8,771 nt of DNA from Bacillota bacterium (GTDB lineage: Bacteria; Bacillota; Clostridia; Peptostreptococcales; Anaerovoracaceae): the NCBI GenBank assembly GCA_017431395.1, contig JAFRLD010000048.1, forward strand, positions 1-8,771. Direction: 5' to 3'. Shown one piece after another: positions 6,404 to 8,771 of the stretch. Made by a program: the position numbers and the translations under genes. Position 1 is the stretch's first letter, and each line of letters opens with the position of its first letter. The notes beneath the pieces are model-generated. The model saw only the letters and a program-made list of their open reading frames with translations. It did no database searches and was not told the DNA's origin.

Positions 6404-8317
6404 ATGAGCGAGAAACAGAAAATCATCAACATTGCCGTCATTGCCCACGTCGACGCGGGTAAATCCACGCTGGTGGACGCCTTTCTGAACCAGAGCGGGG
6501 TCTTTCGTGAGAACCAGCAGGTCGTGGACTGCGTGATGGACAGCGACGACATCGAGAGGGAACGTGGTATTACCATCTATTCCAAGAACTGCTCCGTCAT
6601 GCACGATGACGTGAAGATCAATATCGTCGACACCCCGGGACACGCGGACTTCTCTTCGGAGGTCGAGCGGATCATCAAGACCGTGGATACGGTCATCCTG
6701 CTGGTGGACTCCAGTGAGGGCCCTATGCCGCAGACCCGGTTCGTTCTGAAAAAGTCTCTTGAGCAGGGGCTGAATCCGATCCTTTTGATCAACAAGATCG
6801 ACAAGAAGGATGCCCGGATCGATGAGGTCGTCGACGAGGTCTATGAGCTGTTCATGGATCTGGATGCCAATGACGAGCAGCTGGATTTCCCGATCCTTTA
6901 CGGGATCGCCCGGCAGGGGATCGTGGTCCGGGACCCATCAGAGGTAGAAGGCATGAGCGTCGAGAGCGGTGCGGGGCAGGTGGACAATGAAGGAAAGCCC
7001 ATGAAGATAAAGAAGTCGGCCAAGGGCATGAACGGACTTGATATCACCCCGCTGTTCGAGACGATCATCGAACACTGCGACCCGTATCCGGATAGAAATG
7101 AGGAGCCTCTGCAGCTGCAGATCTCGGCTCTGGCTTATGATGATTACATCGGAAGGCTCGGCATCGGCCGGGTGACCAAGGGGATCATACGTGAAGCCAG
7201 CACGGTCAGCGTGGCCGGGGAAGGCGGCAGCGTGAAGGAGAGAAAGATCAACCAGATCTTCGTATACCGCGGCCTGAAGCGGATGCCGGTAGAACAGGCG
7301 GAGGCAGGAGATATCGTCGTCGTGTCCGGTATTTCGGACATCTCCATCGGGGAGACCATCTGCGAGGCAGGAAAGCCCGACCCGCTGCCGATGATCTCCA
7401 TCGAGGAACCGACCCTGTCCATGTATTTCATGGTCAACAAATCCCCGTTTGCCGGTAAGGCCGGCAAGTTCGTGACCTCCCGCCATATACGGGAACGGCT
7501 GATGAAGGAACTGGAGGTCAATGTAGGCCTTCGCGTCGAGGAGACGGACTCCACGGACAGCTTCAAGGTGTCCGGACGTGGCGAGCTGCACCTGTCGATC
7601 CTGATCGAGAACATGCGGCGGGAAGGGTATGAGCTGGCGGTGTCCAAGCCGGAGGTCATCATGCGAAAGGATGAGAACGGCAGGACGCTGGAGCCGGTCG
7701 AGGAGGTCATCATCGACGTGCCGGATGAATATTCCGGCTCCGTCATCTCTAAGCTGAACATCCGAAAGGGCATGATGCAGCAGATGAGAAGCGAGAACGG
7801 TTACACCCGGCTGGAATACCTGGCTCCGACCAGAGGCCTGCTCGGATACCGGAGCGAGTTCATCAACGATACGAGAGGCGAGGGTACCATGGTCCGCCGC
7901 TTCGAGAAGTTCGATGAGTTCGCGGGAGAGATCCCCCAGAGGATCAATGGGGTCGCCATCGCCCAGGAGGAGGGGGTGACCACACCGTACGCGATCTTCA
8001 ATATCGCGGAACGTGTGCAGATGTTCGTAGAGCCGGGGACCCATGTCTACGAAGGCATGATCGTCGGCATGAACGCCCGAAGCGATGACATGGTCGTCAA
8101 TCCGTGCAAGGCGAAGAAGGCGACCAATATGCGGGCGGCCGGAAGCGATGAGAATATCAAGCTGTCTCCGGCCAGAGTATTCACGCTGGAGGAGGCACTG
8201 GAGTTCATTGATGACGATGAGCTCGTGGAGATCGTACCGGGAGACATCCGGCTCAGGAAGAAGATCCTGAGTGAACTGGACAGAAGGCGGGATGCGAGGA
8301 GATCGAGAAATGGATAA
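6404..8317 (+). CDS. typA: Ribosome-associated translational GTPase TypA/BipA
   Basis: The protein has 637 residues against the usual 605-615. It binds the 70S ribosome and helps ribosome assembly and stress or cold adaptation. GTPase motifs are AHVDAGKST (14-22, P-loop), RERGIT (52-57, switch I threonine), DTPGH (76-80, His80 catalytic) and NKID (130-133). The beta-barrel domain II (about 235-320), domain III (about 335-415), domain V (about 433-510) and the TypA-specific C-terminal domain (about 511-637, with GVAIAQEEGVTTPYAIFNI and VNPCKAKKATNMRAAGSDE) follow in order. Two deviations stand out. DFSSEVER replaces the common DFGGEVER after switch II. About 28 extra residues lie between YGIARQG (166-172) and LFETII (217-222), rich in Lys, Gly and acidic residues. 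The start is ATG 6404 (see Shine-Dalgarno). Confidence 0.96.
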   Translation: MSEKQKIINIAVIAHVDAGKSTLVDAFLNQSGVFRENQQVVDCVMDSDDIERERGITIYSKNCSVMHDDVKINIVDTPGHADFSSEVERIIKTVDTVILLVDSSEGPMPQTRFVLKKSLEQGLNPILLINKIDKKDARIDEVVDEVYELFMDLDANDEQLDFPILYGIARQGIVVRDPSEVEGMSVESGAGQVDNEGKPMKIKKSAKGMNGLDITPLFETIIEHCDPYPDRNEEPLQLQISALAYDDYIGRLGIGRVTKGIIREASTVSVAGEGGSVKERKINQIFVYRGLKRMPVEQAEAGDIVVVSGISDISIGETICEAGKPDPLPMISIEEPTLSMYFMVNKSPFAGKAGKFVTSRHIRERLMKELEVNVGLRVEETDSTDSFKVSGRGELHLSILIENMRREGYELAVSKPEVIMRKDENGRTLEPVEEVIIDVPDEYSGSVISKLNIRKGMMQQMRSENGYTRLEYLAPTRGLLGYRSEFINDTRGEGTMVRRFEKFDEFAGEIPQRINGVAIAQEEGVTTPYAIFNIAERVQMFVEPGTHVYEGMIVGMNARSDDMVVNPCKAKKATNMRAAGSDENIKLSPARVFTLEEALEFIDDDELVEIVPGDIRLRKKILSELDRRRDARRSRNG

Positions 8318-8771
8318 CCTGGAACTGGAAAAAGTCAATAATGCATTCGATCTGTTCGGGGTCACGGTCGGGGAGCCCTGGGCGACGGTCATCAAACTGG
8401 CTCTGATCATAGTGATCGGTGTGATCGTGATCAAGATCCTTCTGACCGTGGTCCGCCACTTCCTGAAGAAGGACAATCACCTGGATGATATGCTCAATAC
8501 GTTCGTGGTGAACGTGGTCCGTACGGCGTGCATCATTGTACTGATCGCGATCTGCCTCGATACGGTAGGGGTGAGCACAGGGACTATCGTCGCAGTGCTC
8601 GGCGCCGCGGGCGCCGCCATCGCTCTGGCGTTAAAAGACAGCCTGGCCAACATCGCCGGCGGCATCATGATCATTATCAATCAGCCGTTCAAGCAGGGGG
8701 ATCTGATCAATGTCGGGGAATACCGCGGCAGGGTCCAGGAGATCGATCTGTTCCTGACGACCCTCCGGACA
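8310..8771 (+). CDS. MscS-family mechanosensitive ion channel, N-terminal part
   Basis: The open frame runs 154 codons from ATG 8310 to the right edge without a stop, so the C-terminus is outside the window. Three transmembrane segments are visible: about 25-48, 64-86 and the pore-lining TM3 at 91-124. TM3 shows the alanine/glycine zipper AVLGAAGAAIALALKDSLANIAGG (95-118). It is followed by NQPFKQGDLINVGEYRGRVQEIDLFLTTLRT (124-154), the start of the beta domain, matching the MscS pattern PFR-GD-I-G-V-I-T-RT. Members open under membrane tension to release solutes during hypo-osmotic shock. The short N-terminus (TM1 at about 25) makes it a small, MscS-size channel. AGGAG at 8297-8301 is eight bases upstream and the start overlaps the end of typA by 8 bp, so it is probably co-transcribed and coupled. 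Confidence 0.93.
   Translation, partial: MDNLELEKVNNAFDLFGVTVGEPWATVIKLALIIVIGVIVIKILLTVVRHFLKKDNHLDDMLNTFVVNVVRTACIIVLIAICLDTVGVSTGTIVAVLGAAGAAIALALKDSLANIAGGIMIIINQPFKQGDLINVGEYRGRVQEIDLFLTTLRT

Noticed and set aside
5467..6576. A 369-codon minus-strand frame opposite the LysO-like gene
   Set aside because: Low-complexity His/Asp/Arg/Gln sequence, antisense to a membrane protein with family motifs; a composition shadow.
6938..8476. A 512-codon open frame on the minus strand opposite typA and the MscS gene
   Set aside because: It is fully antisense to a clear TypA, has a His/Asp/Arg-rich composition expected from the complement of GAT/ATC-rich codons, and shows no domain.
1..8771. tRNA, rRNA, CRISPR, insertion sequence or attachment site
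   Set aside because: No cloverleaf, repeat-spacer pattern, transposase motif or terminal inverted repeats were found; genes are nearly contiguous and no gap exceeds about 75 bp.

Overview
The window is an 8.8 kb stretch of bacterial chromosome. It is compactly coded, clearly GC-rich by eye, and holds eight protein genes. No mobile element, tRNA, rRNA or CRISPR array is visible. Rubredoxin, a LysO-type exporter, TypA/BipA, a membrane-anchored polysaccharide deacetylase with Ig-like domains and an Elp3-like radical SAM protein together suggest an anaerobic member of the Clostridia. The Anaerovoracaceae / Family XIII area is possible, but that placement is inference with low confidence.

Layout. 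(1) Bases 2-2135, plus strand: the tail of an MBL-fold hydrolase, a 546-residue AMP-forming acyl-CoA ligase and a 52-residue rubredoxin. This looks like one transcription unit, closed by a strong hairpin and T-tract terminator at 2164-2196. (2) Bases 2179-3279, minus strand: the Elp3-like radical SAM gene converges on that terminator, and its last codons lie inside the terminator stem. (3) From 3328 onward, plus strand: polysaccharide deacetylase, uracil-DNA glycosylase (ung), LysO-like transporter, TypA (typA) and an MscS-type channel that runs off the window. Gaps here are 4 bp, an overlap of 4 bp, 34 bp and an overlap of 8 bp.

The most interesting signal is in translation initiation. Three genes with no Shine-Dalgarno sequence (radical SAM at 3279 minus, deacetylase at 3328 plus, ung at 4703 plus) share the arrangement TGGTA(A/C/G)AAT, then exactly six bases, then ATG. 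This is an extended -10 promoter placed so that transcription should start on the A of the start codon, which would give leaderless mRNAs. The other complete genes have ordinary Shine-Dalgarno sequences 7-9 bases from the ATG, so the genome appears to mix both initiation modes. Two of the leaderless-type promoters are divergent, with predicted start sites 49 bp apart. The third is embedded in the last codons of the deacetylase gene.

The genes are mostly housekeeping: DNA repair (ung), ribosome-associated GTPase (typA), envelope modification (deacetylase), amino-acid export (LysO-like), osmotic protection (MscS), and acyl activation plus electron transfer (ligase, rubredoxin). No dedicated new multi-gene system is evident. 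Smaller oddities are a tandem 20-residue duplication near the N-terminus of the ligase, an insertion of about 28 residues in TypA, and an xGR tripeptide repeat in the cytoplasmic tail of the deacetylase.
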